Source: Megalobrama amblycephala
Lineage: Eukaryota; Chordata; Actinopteri; Cypriniformes; Xenocyprididae
Direction of reading: 5' to 3'
Length of the DNA stretch: 64,000 nt
Assembly (NCBI RefSeq): GCF_018812025.1
Contig: NC_063061.1
Location: forward strand, 8,001,915-8,065,914
Shown here: piece by piece, positions 35,880 through 46,448 of the stretch
How positions within the stretch are numbered: position 1 is the stretch's first letter
How the letters are laid out: every line of letters starts with the position of its first letter
The notes under the pieces: model-generated
Seen by the model: only the letters and a program-made list of their open reading frames with translations
Told to the model about the DNA's origin: nothing
The model's database searches: none
Translations under genes and position numbers: made by a program

Positions 35880-36365
35880 TGAGAAAGGCGCTGATAACAC
35901 TGACAAACGCAGAGAGAGAAACGCGCTATCTATCCATGATCCGCGCGTGTGCGTGCGTTCAGCCCAGAGCCCGGTGCGCAAGACACGGACGCACCATTAG
36001 CCTACGTTACACAGCAAATCCGTCAATAGAAAGCCGGTGTCGGTTCGCAAGGTGTCACAAGGCGGGGCTGTCTGCAGCAAACTGTGATTTAATGTAAAGT
36101 TGCACAAGCGTCATCCAAAATAACAACAATCCGCGTCCAAATCCATGCCTTGAAATGAGTTGTCATGCACAGTTTGACGAGTTTCAGATGTGACCGGCGG
36201 TGCTGCCTCAGACTGCCGGCATAGAGAGCTCGCTTTCCTCTCTGTCGCTTCGTATGAGCTCGCTGAAGTGCTGACGTGACGCTCCCGTGGACGCGCCGCA
36301 TCGGCTGAAGTGAGACTGGCGCTGTAACAGTGACTCCGCCTGTCCACCTGCGTCAGCAGCATCAC
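35880..36365 (-). promoter_or_regulatory. CpG-rich 5'UTR/promoter of ppp2r2b-like gene
   Basis: Directly upstream of the start codon on the minus strand the sequence becomes rich in CpG (GCGCGTGTGCGTGCG, GGACGCGCCGCATCGG), unlike the AT-rich surroundings. A CGTCA/TGACG CRE-like word lies near 36272. This fits a CpG-island promoter and 5'UTR. The transcription start cannot be fixed from sequence, and frames at 35879-36365 on both strands are composition artefacts. In human PPP2R2B the corresponding region carries a CAG tract; here no run longer than two CAG units is seen. Confidence 0.6.
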
Positions 36366-36541
36366 TCCAGTCTGTGCGCAGATGATGATGTTATGTGCGA
36401 TGGTGTTTCAGCACTTGTTGAGTTATGCCCATCTGGCATCTGCATCACTTTTATAGCCTAATACTGATGGTGATGATGAACCTCCTTCTGAGTATAATAA
36501 GGCAATGTCATTGAACACCGACAGGTGACATGGACATTTTT

Positions 36542-36795
36542 TTAAAGGTGCCCTAGAATTGAAAATTGAATTTACCTCGGCATAGTTAAATAATTAGAGT
36601 TCTGTACATGGAAATGACATACAGTGAGTCTCAAACATCATTGTTTCCTCCTTCTTATGTAAATTTGATTTGTGCAAACTACCTCTGAAGAACAGGCGAA
36701 TCTCAACATAACACCGGCTGTGACGCAACAGTCGGGATCATTAATATGTACGCCCCCAATATTTGCATATGCCAGCCCATGTTCAAGGCATTAGT
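36542..36795 (+). mobile_element. TTAA MITE, family E copy 4, 3' truncated
   Basis: TTAA at 36542-36545 followed by AGGTGCCCTAGAATTG, with the same block order as copy 1. The palindrome at 36714-36735 is decayed (core GTGACGCAAC). The octamer ATTTGCAT is kept at 36761-36768. Similarity stops after GTTCAAGGCATTAG at about 36794, so over half is missing. Confidence 0.8.
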
Positions 36796-37172
36796 TGTCA
36801 CAGGAGCTATATTTCAGAACTGGTCTGTGTCAAAAGTCCAGTTAGCAGTGGTTTTGTTGGTTTCAAATCCCTTTTTTATGAATTCTGTCCTTCAAACGAA
36901 TATTGTAAATATAAAATATAATATTGTGTCAATTATTTATGTGAACAAACTAAAACCTCACTGGCGTACATTAAAAAAAGAATCATAATAAAGATTTTGA
37001 ATGGCCGGGTTATAATAAAGAGATTAAACTTCACAACGGCGCTAGTAGTCAAGTCAGTTTTATTTGTATGCACTTTTCACATACATTGATTCAAAGCAGC
37101 TCTACAGAAAATCATGTTAATGTTTATAATATCTTAATAGTGTTGCATTTAGCAGACTAATATACTTTATAT
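36796..37172 (-). mobile_element. Unassigned, with LINE/SINE 3' tail at 37048-37150
   Basis: At 37048-37150 the minus strand has the fish L2/CR1-type 3' tail: CAAAGCAGCT, TTTTCACA and ATTTGTAT words in the order found at 16060-16120, inverted. The 250 bp before it are unassigned. The 80-codon frame at 36746-36988 is not a gene. Confidence 0.5.
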
Positions 37173-37221
37173 TTTACAGTGATATAAACAATCAAGCAAT
37201 TGCGATTTGCTATATTGAGTA

Positions 37222-38664
37222 CAAACACGATTCCAAAAAAGTTGGGACACTGTACAAATTGTGAATAAAAACAGAATGCAATGATGTGGAAGTTTCAAAT
37301 TTCAATATTTTATTTAGAATACAACATAGATGACATATCAAAAGTTTAAACTGAGAAAATGTATCATTTTAAGGGAAAAATAAGTCGATTTTAAATTTCA
37401 TGGCATCAACATATCTCAAAAAAGAGTCTTAGGTCTTCTTTGTTGCATCTTCCTCTTTATGATGTGCCAAATGTTTTCTATGGGTGAAAGATCTGGACTG
37501 CAGGTTGGCCATTTCAGTACCGGGATGCTTCTTCTACGCAGCCATGATGTTGTAATTGATGCAGTATGTGGTCTGGCATTGTCATGTTGGAAAATGCAAG
37601 GTCTTCCCTGAAAGAGACGACGTCTGGATGGGAGCGTATGTTGTTCTAGAACATGGATATACCTTTCAGCATTGATGGTGCCTTTCCAGATGTGTAAGCT
37701 GCCCATGCCACACGCACTCATGCAACCCCATACCATCAGAGATGCAGGCTTCTGAACTGAGCGCTGATAACAACTTGGGTTGTCCTTGTCCTCTTTAGTC
37801 CGGATGACATGGCGTCCCAGTTTTCCAAAAAGAACTTCAAATTTTGATTCGTCTGACCACAGAACAGTTTTCCACTTTGCCACAGTCCATTTTAAATGAG
37901 CCTTGGCCCAGAGAAAATGCCTGCGCTTCTGGATCATGTTTAGATATGGCTTCTTTTTTTGACCTATAGAGTTTTAGCCGGCAACGGCGAATGGCACGGT
38001 GGATTGTGTTCACCGACAATGTTTTCTGGAAGTATTCCTGAGTCCATGTTGTGATTTCCATTACAGTAGCATTCCTGTATGTGATGCAGTGCCGTCTAAG
38101 AGCCTGAAGATCATGGGCATCCAGTATGGTTTTCCGGCCTTGACCCTTACGCACAGAGATTGTTCCAGATTCTCTGAATCTTTGGATGATATTATGCACT
38201 GTAGATGATAATAACTTCAAACTCTTTGCAATTTTTCTCTGAGAAACTCCTTTCTGATATTGCTCCACTATTTTTTGCCACAGCATTGGGGGAATTGGTG
38301 ATCATCTGCCCATCTTGACTTCTGAGAGACACTGCCACTCTGAGAGGCTCTTTTTATACCCAATCATGTTGCCAATTGACCTAATAAGTTGCAAATTGGT
38401 CCTCCAGCTGTTCCTTATATGTACATTTAACTTTCCGGCCTCTTATTGCTACCTGTCCCAACTTTTTTGGAATGTGTAGCCCTCATGAAATCCAAAATGA
38501 GCCAATATTTGGCATGACATTTCAAAATGTCTCACTTTCAACATTTGATATGTTATCTATATTCTATTGTGAATAAAATATAAGTTTATGAGATTTGTAA
38601 ATTATTGCATTCCTTTTTTATTCACAATTTGTACAGTGTCCCAACTTTTTTGGAATCGGGTTTG
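37222..38664 (-). mobile_element. Tc1-like transposon, ~1.44 kb
   Basis: Inverted termini of over 100 bp begin CAAACACGATTCCAAAAAAG on the left and end CTTTTTTGGAATCGGGTTTG on the right. TA duplications are at 37220-37221 and 38665-38666. The transposase gene is on the minus strand. It sits in the first unit of a ~135-bp tandem repeat. Termini and TSD are intact; the gene is not. Confidence 0.92.
37416..38313 (-). pseudogene. Tc1-like transposase, frameshifted
   Basis: Tc1/mariner transposases cut and paste the element at TA sites in the nucleus. The N-terminal half (from 38286) carries the paired helix-turn-helix region with SQRKIAKSL and STVHNIIQRF. The C-terminal half (37937-37416) holds the catalytic domain: WSDES (D29 of that frame), FQHDNARPHT (D119) and SPIENIW (E154), spaced 34 residues apart, so DD34E. 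The halves are in different frames; the shift falls in a 7-T run at 37954-37960. Other damage: a family-like start ATG at 38313 is followed by an in-frame TGA at 38304-38302, and the protein stops soon after RRPKT, lacking ~50 C-terminal residues usual in this group. Not functional as read. Confidence 0.9.
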
Positions 38665-39065
38665 TATATATCGTTTGCGTGAGTACTATATGTATGCGGA
38701 TAAAGTTGGAAATATCCAACTTAATATATATAGCGGTGTTAAAATATAGTTTACAGGTTGCAAAAATATACACAAACAAGCAGTTGACATTTGCTATATA
38801 CAGTAGTAGCTATAGAGAGTTTTACTTGAGTATACTGTAGGAATGTGGATAAAGTTAAATATATAAGGCTGTATGATAATATAGTTAAAATTTTGCGACA
38901 ATATAAACAATCATGTAGTCTTTATTTGCTATATATTATATATTGCTTTACGTAAGCGTACTATATGTATGTGGGCAAAATTGGATGTACTGTATATCCA
39001 ACTTTAAATATTTTGCTGGGCTAGTTTACATTTTGCAAAGATATAGTATATATCACTTTATGTGT

Positions 39066-39331
39066 TGAAAATTAGTATTGCTACAACATTTTTCAGCTAC
39101 AGTCAGCTTGAGATCCTTTCCATCTAAACTGGTTATATCTCTTAAGCCTAGTATTGAATGTTTTATGAGCAGTGGGAGAAACGTATTCATCCGCACATTC
39201 ATGCAGAGCCGAAGCACAACCTAAACAATGTTCTTCCACAAAATGCATGCTGTTTTGTGTTTGAACCACTAGAGGGCCAAAAGTTGCATAGTGTATTTGT
39301 CACATTTATATTTAAGGCAAGTTGTCTTGTT
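39066..39331. other. Unassigned spacer
   Basis: Short stretch between the tandem repeat and the LTR element, without a recognised feature. The frame at 39158-39361 is not a gene. Confidence 0.3.
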
Positions 39332-41012
39332 TGTCACATCTGTTTGTTTTGGACTGTTTGATTTTCATTGGTTCCTGTGTTCCTTTGTTATCAGTTCCCG
39401 CCACTCATCAGCCTCCATGGTCACCATAATTGAGTTCATGTTTATCAGCTGTGTATCGTTAATCACCTTGTTATCCTCACTACTTAAGTTTCTGCCTGTT
39501 TGTTGTTCTTGGTTCGGTCTCGTTTCAGTTTAGACGTGTGTGTATCCCTGCCAGTTTGAATTCTGTTATTAAATCTTGTATTGGAAAGTTACTCATCTTT
39601 GTCTGCCTGCCTGCCTGTTATGTTACAGAAGACCAGACCCAAAAAAACATGATCCTGGCTGAGGATCGTCTGTGGACCTGTGGCAAAATGGTCGGCCTTT
39701 GGAAAGTATGTGGAGGATTTTCTTGAGCTTTTTCCATCAGGTGATCTGGCCTGTCGCCTCCCTCAGTGTGTGTTTTCAGATGGGACTGGATAAGGATACT
39801 ATTTGTTATAGCAAGCCAGCTTATTTCTCTTTAGTCGAGTCGATAAATCATGTTCTTTATTTAAACGGTTCAAATTTAGAAGTAAAAGAAATTAAAGAAA
39901 AGGAGTGATTTCCTCATCCAGCCCCCTCTGAAACACACTTGACCTCGCCAGCTCACCCCATGCCCTCCACATACCACTCCAATGGACCCATCTATTCCTG
40001 CCCTCCTGTGTTTCCCATGTCCGAAAATGGGTTTCCAACAGTGTTGACACGCCGTTTACATCTGTCAGGTCCGCACTGAAATCCGCCTCCCTTCCTCCAT
40101 CTGCAGCTCCAAAGACCATCCCTGTCCTCAGACCAGTGAAGATGCAGGCCGCATCTCACGCTACCCCACTGGCCGCCATTCCAGAGTCTTGTTCCAAGAT
40201 GGCTGCCACCCTTCCAGAGTCTCTTCCCATCATGGCCACTGCCATTCCAGAGTCTTGTTCCAAAATGGCCACCGCCCTTCCAGAGCCTTGTCCCAAAATG
40301 GACGCCATTCCAGAGCCCTGTCCCGTCATGGCCAACATTTCTGAGTCTCGTTCAGTCATGGCAGCCACGCATGTGCCCCTAGGAGTATTGGTGGAGTATG
40401 AGGGGTATATCTTGGGTCCCAGATATAACTCCAGCCCCTGAGTCCGTTCCAGTGTCTGCTCCAGCCCCTGAGTCCGCTCCAGTGTCTTCTCCAGCCCCTG
40501 ACCAGAGTCCAGTAATGGCTTCAGACCCTGAGTCTGCTCCAGACTCTGCCACAGAGCCCATTCCAGTGATCACAGCCATAGTTCCGCCCAATAAAATTTG
40601 GGGGTTGGCTACCAGTCCACAGCCAAGGAGGCCATCCCTTAACGGCCAGCTCTGCCCTGGTCCCCTGAATGATCGGGTCTGCCCTGGTCGCCAGAGTTGC
40701 CGGCTCCGCCCTGGCCACCCGAGCTCCTGAGCTCTCGGCTCTGCCCTGGCCTCTCAAGCTCCCGGAGCCACCCTGGAGGCTCACTAACCTGCCAGAACCG
40801 CCCTGTTCACCTGCCCGTCACCTCCAGGACTTCAGGGTGCCTGCCCCCCCTCTCTGGTTGGACTCTTGTTTGGCAAGAGGACGCACCTTGCGGGAGGGGG
40901 AGGTAATGACACATGTCTGTATGTTTTGGACTCTTTGTTTGATTTTCATTGGTTTCTGTGTTCCTTTGTTATAAGTTCCCACCACTCATCAGTCTCCAGG
41001 TTCACCATCATT
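39332..41012 (+). mobile_element. Non-autonomous LTR retroelement 1
   Basis: The 5' LTR spans about 39332-39627, starting TGTCACATCTGTTTG and ending ATGTTACA. The body has a short open stretch with a Pro/Ser/Met-rich repeat region and no protease, reverse transcriptase or integrase. A polypurine tract at 40891-40903 precedes a second LTR start (TGACACATGTCTG at 40907), which matches the first for about 100 bp and is then truncated. The LTRs are diverged, so the insertion is old. Confidence 0.75.
39628..40890 (+). pseudogene. Internal region of LTR element 1 with repeats
   Basis: The frame from 39672 is open for 78 codons without a domain I can name and may be a gag-like remnant. From 40136 the frame codes repeats of about 11-12 residues of the type PESCSKMAA, and from about 40431 30-bp units coding APESVPVS-like blocks. 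Frames change between these parts, so it cannot be read as one protein. The repeats are similar in style to those in many fish LTR elements. Confidence 0.55.
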
Positions 41013-42399
41013 ATGACACCAGTTACATTACAATGTTTTAAAAGTTGTACATTTATACAAATAATTTAGTATTTGTTGGCCAAAATATTGGTTTAAAATT
41101 TCTGGTTTCACTTGTTTATGTATGTTACATTTGTGTTTCATGAATTTTGTTGTGTTTTATAATCGTTTTATCCTTAAAACCTTGTGTACTGGGACATGTT
41201 GTCACAAAACATTAGTGTTTGAAACAACATGAGTGAAAACAAAAAGGTGAATTTAAATTTTTGGGTGAACTATCCCTTTATGCCATCCTGCATTATGATT
41301 TTTTTTTTTTTTTTTTTTTTAAGTATTGAATGATCGCTTTTGTCAAGTTTAAGGATTGAATAAGTATTTATATAATGCTGTAAAGTATTTTAATGTATAC
41401 CACGGTTCATGTCAAAGAACATGGTAGTACATGGCACTTTTATATTATTGTAGACTCCTTCAAAGACAAGAGTTGTTATTTATAATGTGTCCCTTTTCAT
41501 GTGTATGTAATTTTCCTGCCAATGCACTTCTAATAACAGCCTATGATTTCTTCATATTACATTTCCAACAAAACCTGTCTCATTTTTGACGGTGCTAAAA
41601 CATTTACAGCCTGCACAGGTTATTTGACACATCACTGCACTTGAACTGCACACAAAATGAGTCAAATGCAGTATCTCTATTCCTCCATAATACAGAGAAG
41701 TGAGGCATGGACCTTAGATATTCTCTTATTGTTGACCACTTCAAAATCTTCATATCCCAATTCTATTGTGTCACTTTGTGGTGAATTAAATCCTCTCTGC
41801 CTAAAATCCCTTTAATTAGAAGATAACAGGAAATGCCAAACCCCTTGAGTAATCTTGATACTAGTTCAGTTGGAATTACAGAAGATTATTTCTGTTCAGT
41901 CACTTGAGGTTTAAATTCATTCATAGCCATATTCTTAGCATAGAAAGCTGATGATAAGAAATGTACTTAAAGGAATATTCCAGGTTAAATAGAACTTAAG
42001 ATCTAATTACGAAATCTGTTGTTGATTAGCAAAGAAAATAATTTTGACTTGTCCCTCAGTTTGTAAAACCAAATTAAAAATACATTTACTGTAGTGAACT
42101 TATTATGTAAATGTCTCTTTGGGTATGTGTATAATGCAATAGCCATGACTAATGTCCAAAATTAATTATTAACCAACCAACTGTGGGTGAACTGAGAAAA
42201 TTTACTGGCCATAAATATTTCCTACAAATTCCTTAAATTGTATTTTGATTAAACTTATATTTTTTGTCCCTATGATGATATAACCATTTTAATTATAAGC
42301 ATACAGTAGTATTACTAGAAATGCATTTATACTAAATTTGTCACAATACCGATTGTATTAAGGATTATTATTTCTTTTATTTTTGTTATCGTTTATAAT
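41013..42399. other. MITE fragments and AT-rich DNA
   Basis: GGGTGAACTATCCCTTTA at 41262-41279 looks like the right end of a TTAA MITE whose left part is absent. A T-run lies at 41300-41323. At 41968-42100, AAAGGAATATTCCAGGTTAA opens what resembles a common teleost MITE, with no matching right end. No gene is seen. Confidence 0.4.
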
Positions 42400-42860
42400 C
42401 CTTTTCCTGGTTTGCCTTACTGAGATGCCCCAATTTCATTTGCCCAGTCCTAGTTTCTCTTCAGTTAGATGTTTATTGATTTGTACACGCCCTCTGTTAA
42501 TTAACCAATCACTGCAGCTGTGTGCTAATTAGACCTGATTTATAAATGCCTGCATCGATGCACAATAGACTATAATAGAGAGATTCTCTTTTGTTCATTC
42601 TCTTTTGTTTCTTTGTTTACATTGTGTATCTTTTGCTTATGAAATGTGAATAAGATTTATCTTTATTGAATTGTTTGTATTTCTGTTCTTGTCCAGAAAC
42701 CACACATTATGTACTCCCTGCTCATTTGCTCTGTTCTACCTGCTTCAATGGATAAATAAAGTGGTTAAATGGAACTGTACTCCTGGACTCTGTGTTCTAA
42801 AAGACTCCCCTGCTGGGATCAAGCCAGACATTCCTCCCTAAGCCTATCCTTCCTTACACC
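42400..42860 (+). mobile_element. Possible solo LTR
   Basis: The stretch has an LTR-like order: a TTTATAAATG TATA-like word at 42539, AATAAAGTGG polyadenylation-like signal near 42755, and a downstream segment TCCTGGACTCTGTG typical of LTR ends in fish. Clear TG..CA termini and a target duplication were not found. It could also be unrelated DNA. Confidence 0.3.
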
Positions 42861-43881
42861 GATAGCCGATTATTTAGAATGATATCTACCGATATCAGTC
42901 TAAAAATCTCTCCCAACTAATGCTGTAAACTATACAGGGAACCCTCTCATTTGGTACACTGCTATAATATTAGAAGTTAAAATTAATAAGAGAGCTGTTA
43001 TATTCAACTGCTTTTTTGATTTCATAAACACTTGTCTTCATAGCAAATTTATTCAAACATATATATAATTAACAGTAAATAAGCTCACCTATAGTGTTTT
43101 TAACTTTACCTCATGTAAACACAATACTTCAATTAATGTAATGCGATTAAGCTCATAATTGTAGTAAGCATAATACATTAATACATAATACACTAGGTGG
43201 TGTATGCCAATTTAAATAGCAATATACAGGCATGTAAACACCTTATTATCACATTATTACCACTCTTAGACAAACCCGGCATTGTGATATTTATCACGGC
43301 GCCAAATAATATCCAGTACGTCTATAAAAATGTATTTTGAATTTGATGCAAGTAGATAAAAGTAAAACAATGGCCAGTAACATACATACTGTATGCCTAT
43401 CTGAGTGTGGTATAGGCTAACCACTTATTAGCGAATAATCAGAGTAATGAAAATTGCATGTACACTGGAGTGAAGAGTTCTGCTTGTGTCATGTAAACAT
43501 CTTACTGCCATTAACTCTGATATTGAGAAATAATTGAATTATTGGTGCACATGTAAATGTAGTCACTGGTTGAGAGATTACTTGATACATTTCAGTAAGT
43601 TATACTGTGTCTTTCAACATACCTTTTGATGTTCATACATGCTTTTTTGTCACATTTTTTGTCAAAGTGCCATTTTTCATCTGAGATATTAATAATCTCT
43701 GATGAAAAATACTTAGTTACTGTACACCACTGATGTTAACAGATACAACTTTAGCAGTAAAAAAAAAATGTAGCAGTAATTGTTGAAATTAACATGAACT
43801 AAGATTAATAAAGGCTGTAGAAATATTGTTCATACTTAGTTCAGTTAAGCTACTGTAGTTAACTATTATTTACTCAGTCCC
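42861..43881. other. Unassigned AT-rich DNA
   Basis: No gene or element boundary recognised. Confidence 0.35.
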
Positions 43882-45384
43882 TGTCAGGGTTATGTTTAGT
43901 TTTCTTATGTTTTTGATGTGTTTATGTTTCTTGTATTAGTGTTCGCTTGTCTTAATTTCCTTAGTTACTGATTACTGTCATCTCTGTCTTGTTTTAGTTC
44001 CCTCGTTAACTCTTCTCTATATATACTCCTTGTTCTGTTCAGTTCATTACAGGTTCTCATCTTTTCTGAATGTAGTTTGTGTAATTTCTCCTGTGGATAT
44101 TCTCCTTATTGATTCAAAGTATCTGTTTTTGTAATTCTGCGTCTTGACTCTCCTTGAGACCATGATATAAATGACAGAGAGAAAGTCCGTGCTGTGGGGG
44201 CGGTCCTCTCAGGAGCTGTCATGGTTCTCTTACTCATTAACTTCACAGCAGAGCCAACTCCCACCCTTGTCCCCACTCCTGAACTTACTCCTAGGAATCC
44301 ACTAAACAATCCACTACCACCCGGTTAGTCCCGGTTACCCTGCTCACCTCGTTGTCTCCATAATCACTGCTGGCTCCGTCTAGTTCCCCGAATCCATTAG
44401 GCAATCCACTCTCATTGTGTCACCTGCCTACCCATTAACTCCAGCATCACTGCTGGCTCTGTCTAGTCCCCTGAATCCATTAGGCAATCCACTCTCACCC
44501 TGTCACCTGCCCACCCCATTGTCTCCATCATCACTGCTGGCTCCGCCTAGTCCCCTGAATCCATTAGGCAATCCACTCTCACCCTGTCACCTGCCCATCC
44601 CGTTGTCTCTATCATCACTGCTGGCTCCGTTCACTCACTAGGACTCACCTGCTTTGCTGGTGCCTTGCACCTCCTTGACTCCACCCTCGCCGCAGACCCA
44701 GCTCTCTGGCTCCGTCTCAGGTCTCCTCTCCACTAGCTTGGCTCTGCAAGATGGATCCCCTGGCTTCACCTCAGGCCTCCAGGCCCATGACTCCACCTTT
44801 GACTGTCAGCTCATTGGCTCTGCGCTCCCTTAGCTCCTCCATGGTCCGACATCGCTCGGGTTTCACAGGACTCCCTCATCCCTCCGGCTCTACCTTGGCC
44901 TCTTGTCAGCCTGGTTCTGCAATGGACTTTTGGACTTCTAGCTGTGCCTCAGACCTCCACCACTTTGGTTCCACCAGGTTCCTCCTCTCTGGCTCCAATT
45001 TGGTCCTCACTCCTTCCAGTCTCACCCTGTTCTGCTAAGCCCCCGTCTTCACCTCGGTCCCTTAAGCTGACGACATCGCCTTGAACTTCCGGACCTGCAA
45101 TGTCGCTCCGGTTCATTGGCCTTTGATTTTTCAGGGGTCTCCATCTCACCCAGATCCGCCTCCGTCTGTCATACCCCAGACTCTGGACACAAGAGCCATC
45201 AGGCTCCGCTTTGGCTCCTCCCTCCATCAGCTCCACAGTGGTGTTCCCCTCTGCCGGCTCCTCCTGATTCCTGTCCTTCGCCAGCCCCTCATCCTCCTCA
45301 AAACCCCCCTCCCTCCCTCCCTCCACCATTAGACTCTTAGGCACAGCACAAGGATGCACCTTGTGGTGGGGGGATTCCTGTCAG
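43882..45384 (+). mobile_element. Non-autonomous LTR retroelement 2
   Basis: The 5' LTR spans about 43882-44176, starting TGTCAGGGTTATG and ending ATGACA, with a TATATATACTCC promoter-like word at 44018. The body codes a Pro/Ser/Leu-rich low-complexity region in shifting frames and no enzyme domains. Before the 3' end is GGATGCACCTTGTGG and a G-rich polypurine tract (45366-45373), then TGTCAG at 45379, where the second LTR begins and is cut off at once. Confidence 0.65.
44381..44632 (+). repeat. 84-bp tandem repeat in LTR element 2
   Basis: Three units start with TAGTTCCCC or TAGTCCCCT at 44381, 44464 and 44548 (83, 84, 84 bp). Each codes about 28 residues of the type SPLNPLGNPLSPCHLP. The first unit is one base short, so the frame shifts there. 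A weaker partial unit precedes it. Confidence 0.85.
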
Positions 45385-45606
45385 TACCTTCATGAAACCC
45401 ATTTGAAATATGCAGAAACAGCAAGATTTTAGTTTAGCAAAATAAACACTTAATTGTGGAATTTGGATGTTTTCTTTACACTAGTCTGAAAGAACACATT
45501 ATAAAAGCAAAATACCCCCCCCCCCCCAAAAAAAAGACATGTGCATGAAAAAAACAATGGTTTTCCCTGTAGTGTCTTAATCAATCTTTGAAAATGTAAT
45601 CAAATG
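45385..45606. other. Unassigned spacer with poly-C
   Basis: Contains a C-run then A-run at 45514-45534. Its last eight bases, ATCAAATG, are one copy of the hAT target duplication. Confidence 0.4.
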
Positions 45607-45899
45607 TAGGGCTACTGTTGTCACGATAAAATAAATAAAACTGTAAATTATTTGCTGTTATGCTTTTTTTATACATTTAGGTGTTTTTGACAGTAAGATT
45701 ATTGTAAAAAATTATATTACTGTAAATAATTAAAATAATGTTATTAAAGCATAAATTGGTTTAAAATAACTGTATATACCCTTCACATATTTATGTATTT
45801 TTAAATTAATTTTATTTTTGCAACCAGATATCACTTATTAAACTTAGACTCAATAATACACCTCATTGCGGAGGTCTGCTTGCACGAGTAAAATAAATA

Positions 45900-46245
45900 A
45901 ATAACACTCATTTAATGTCTGAGAGCATAAACATAATGCTGGTATCACATTCACTAACTTGTCGTTCTTTAAATTCTTTGTACAAATCGGGATGTTTGAT
46001 GGCAAGATGCTTTTGACTTCCTTCGCTTGCGTTATTTTGTAACATCTTTTGCAGACGGGCTTTGTGGTGTCCGTGGGCTTGCTCTGGCTGTTGGCAATGT
46101 AAGCAAAATAATGGCATATTTCACTTTGTGCATCTGCTTTCTCAACAATTTGTGGACGGTCTGCAAGAGCACCTGTATTTGCAACCATACCTCTCGTTTC
46201 TTCACCATAAAAGCCGTTGCGCAGTTGAGAGGAATAAACACGCAC
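45900..46245 (-). pseudogene. hAT transposase N-terminus (zf-BED), broken
   Basis: In hAT transposases an N-terminal BED zinc finger binds the element ends. Here one minus-strand frame reads SKPTDTTKPVCKRCYK, with the two cysteines of a BED finger, and another reads HLAIKHPDLYKEFKERQVS, with the two histidines. The two parts lie in different frames, so at least one frameshift separates them; an upstream part with EVWL is in the frame starting at 46241. No catalytic or dimerisation domain follows before the element ends at 45607. Assignment is from the C..C and H....H pattern and the familiar KPVCKRCYK wording. Confidence 0.75.
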
Positions 46246-46448
46246 TCAATGTGCCTTACCGTGCGTTCACACCGTCGCCGGCGAGAGCGTCAACATTCGC
46301 CTTAGCCGCCCTGCCAACAACGCTGTACTGTGCGTTCAAACCGTCGCCGGCAGGAGGGTCAAAGTAAATGACAAGTTGTAGCAATCAATCGGAATCTTCT
46401 CAAGCGAGGACCTCTACATTCCGCGTCATAGCTCATTACCATAAAGTT

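Larger units (their letters stand above)
37173..39065. repeat. ~135-bp tandem repeat split by Tc1
   Basis: Units start with TTTACA or TTAAAATTTTGC at 37173, 38750, 38885 and 39025. Each contains a block like AATATAAACAATCA, then TTTGCTATAT, then GAGTACTATATGTATG.GG and AAAGTTGGA. Removing the Tc1 insertion makes the first unit about 132 bp, against 135 and 140 for the next two; the fourth is partial. Units are diverged, so the array is old. Confidence 0.65.

Noticed and set aside
35879..36365. Several overlapping ORFs upstream of the ppp2r2b exon
   Set aside because: They arise from CpG-rich composition without stops; one has only a TTG start in frame with the exon, so an N-terminal extension is not supported.
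42400..42860. Definite solo LTR
   Set aside because: TATA-like and AATAAA words fit, but no TG..CA ends or target duplication were found, so it is listed only as possible.
45081..45340. Proline/serine-rich ORFs in two frames and antisense
   Set aside because: These are low-complexity translations of the internal region of LTR element 2, not separate genes.
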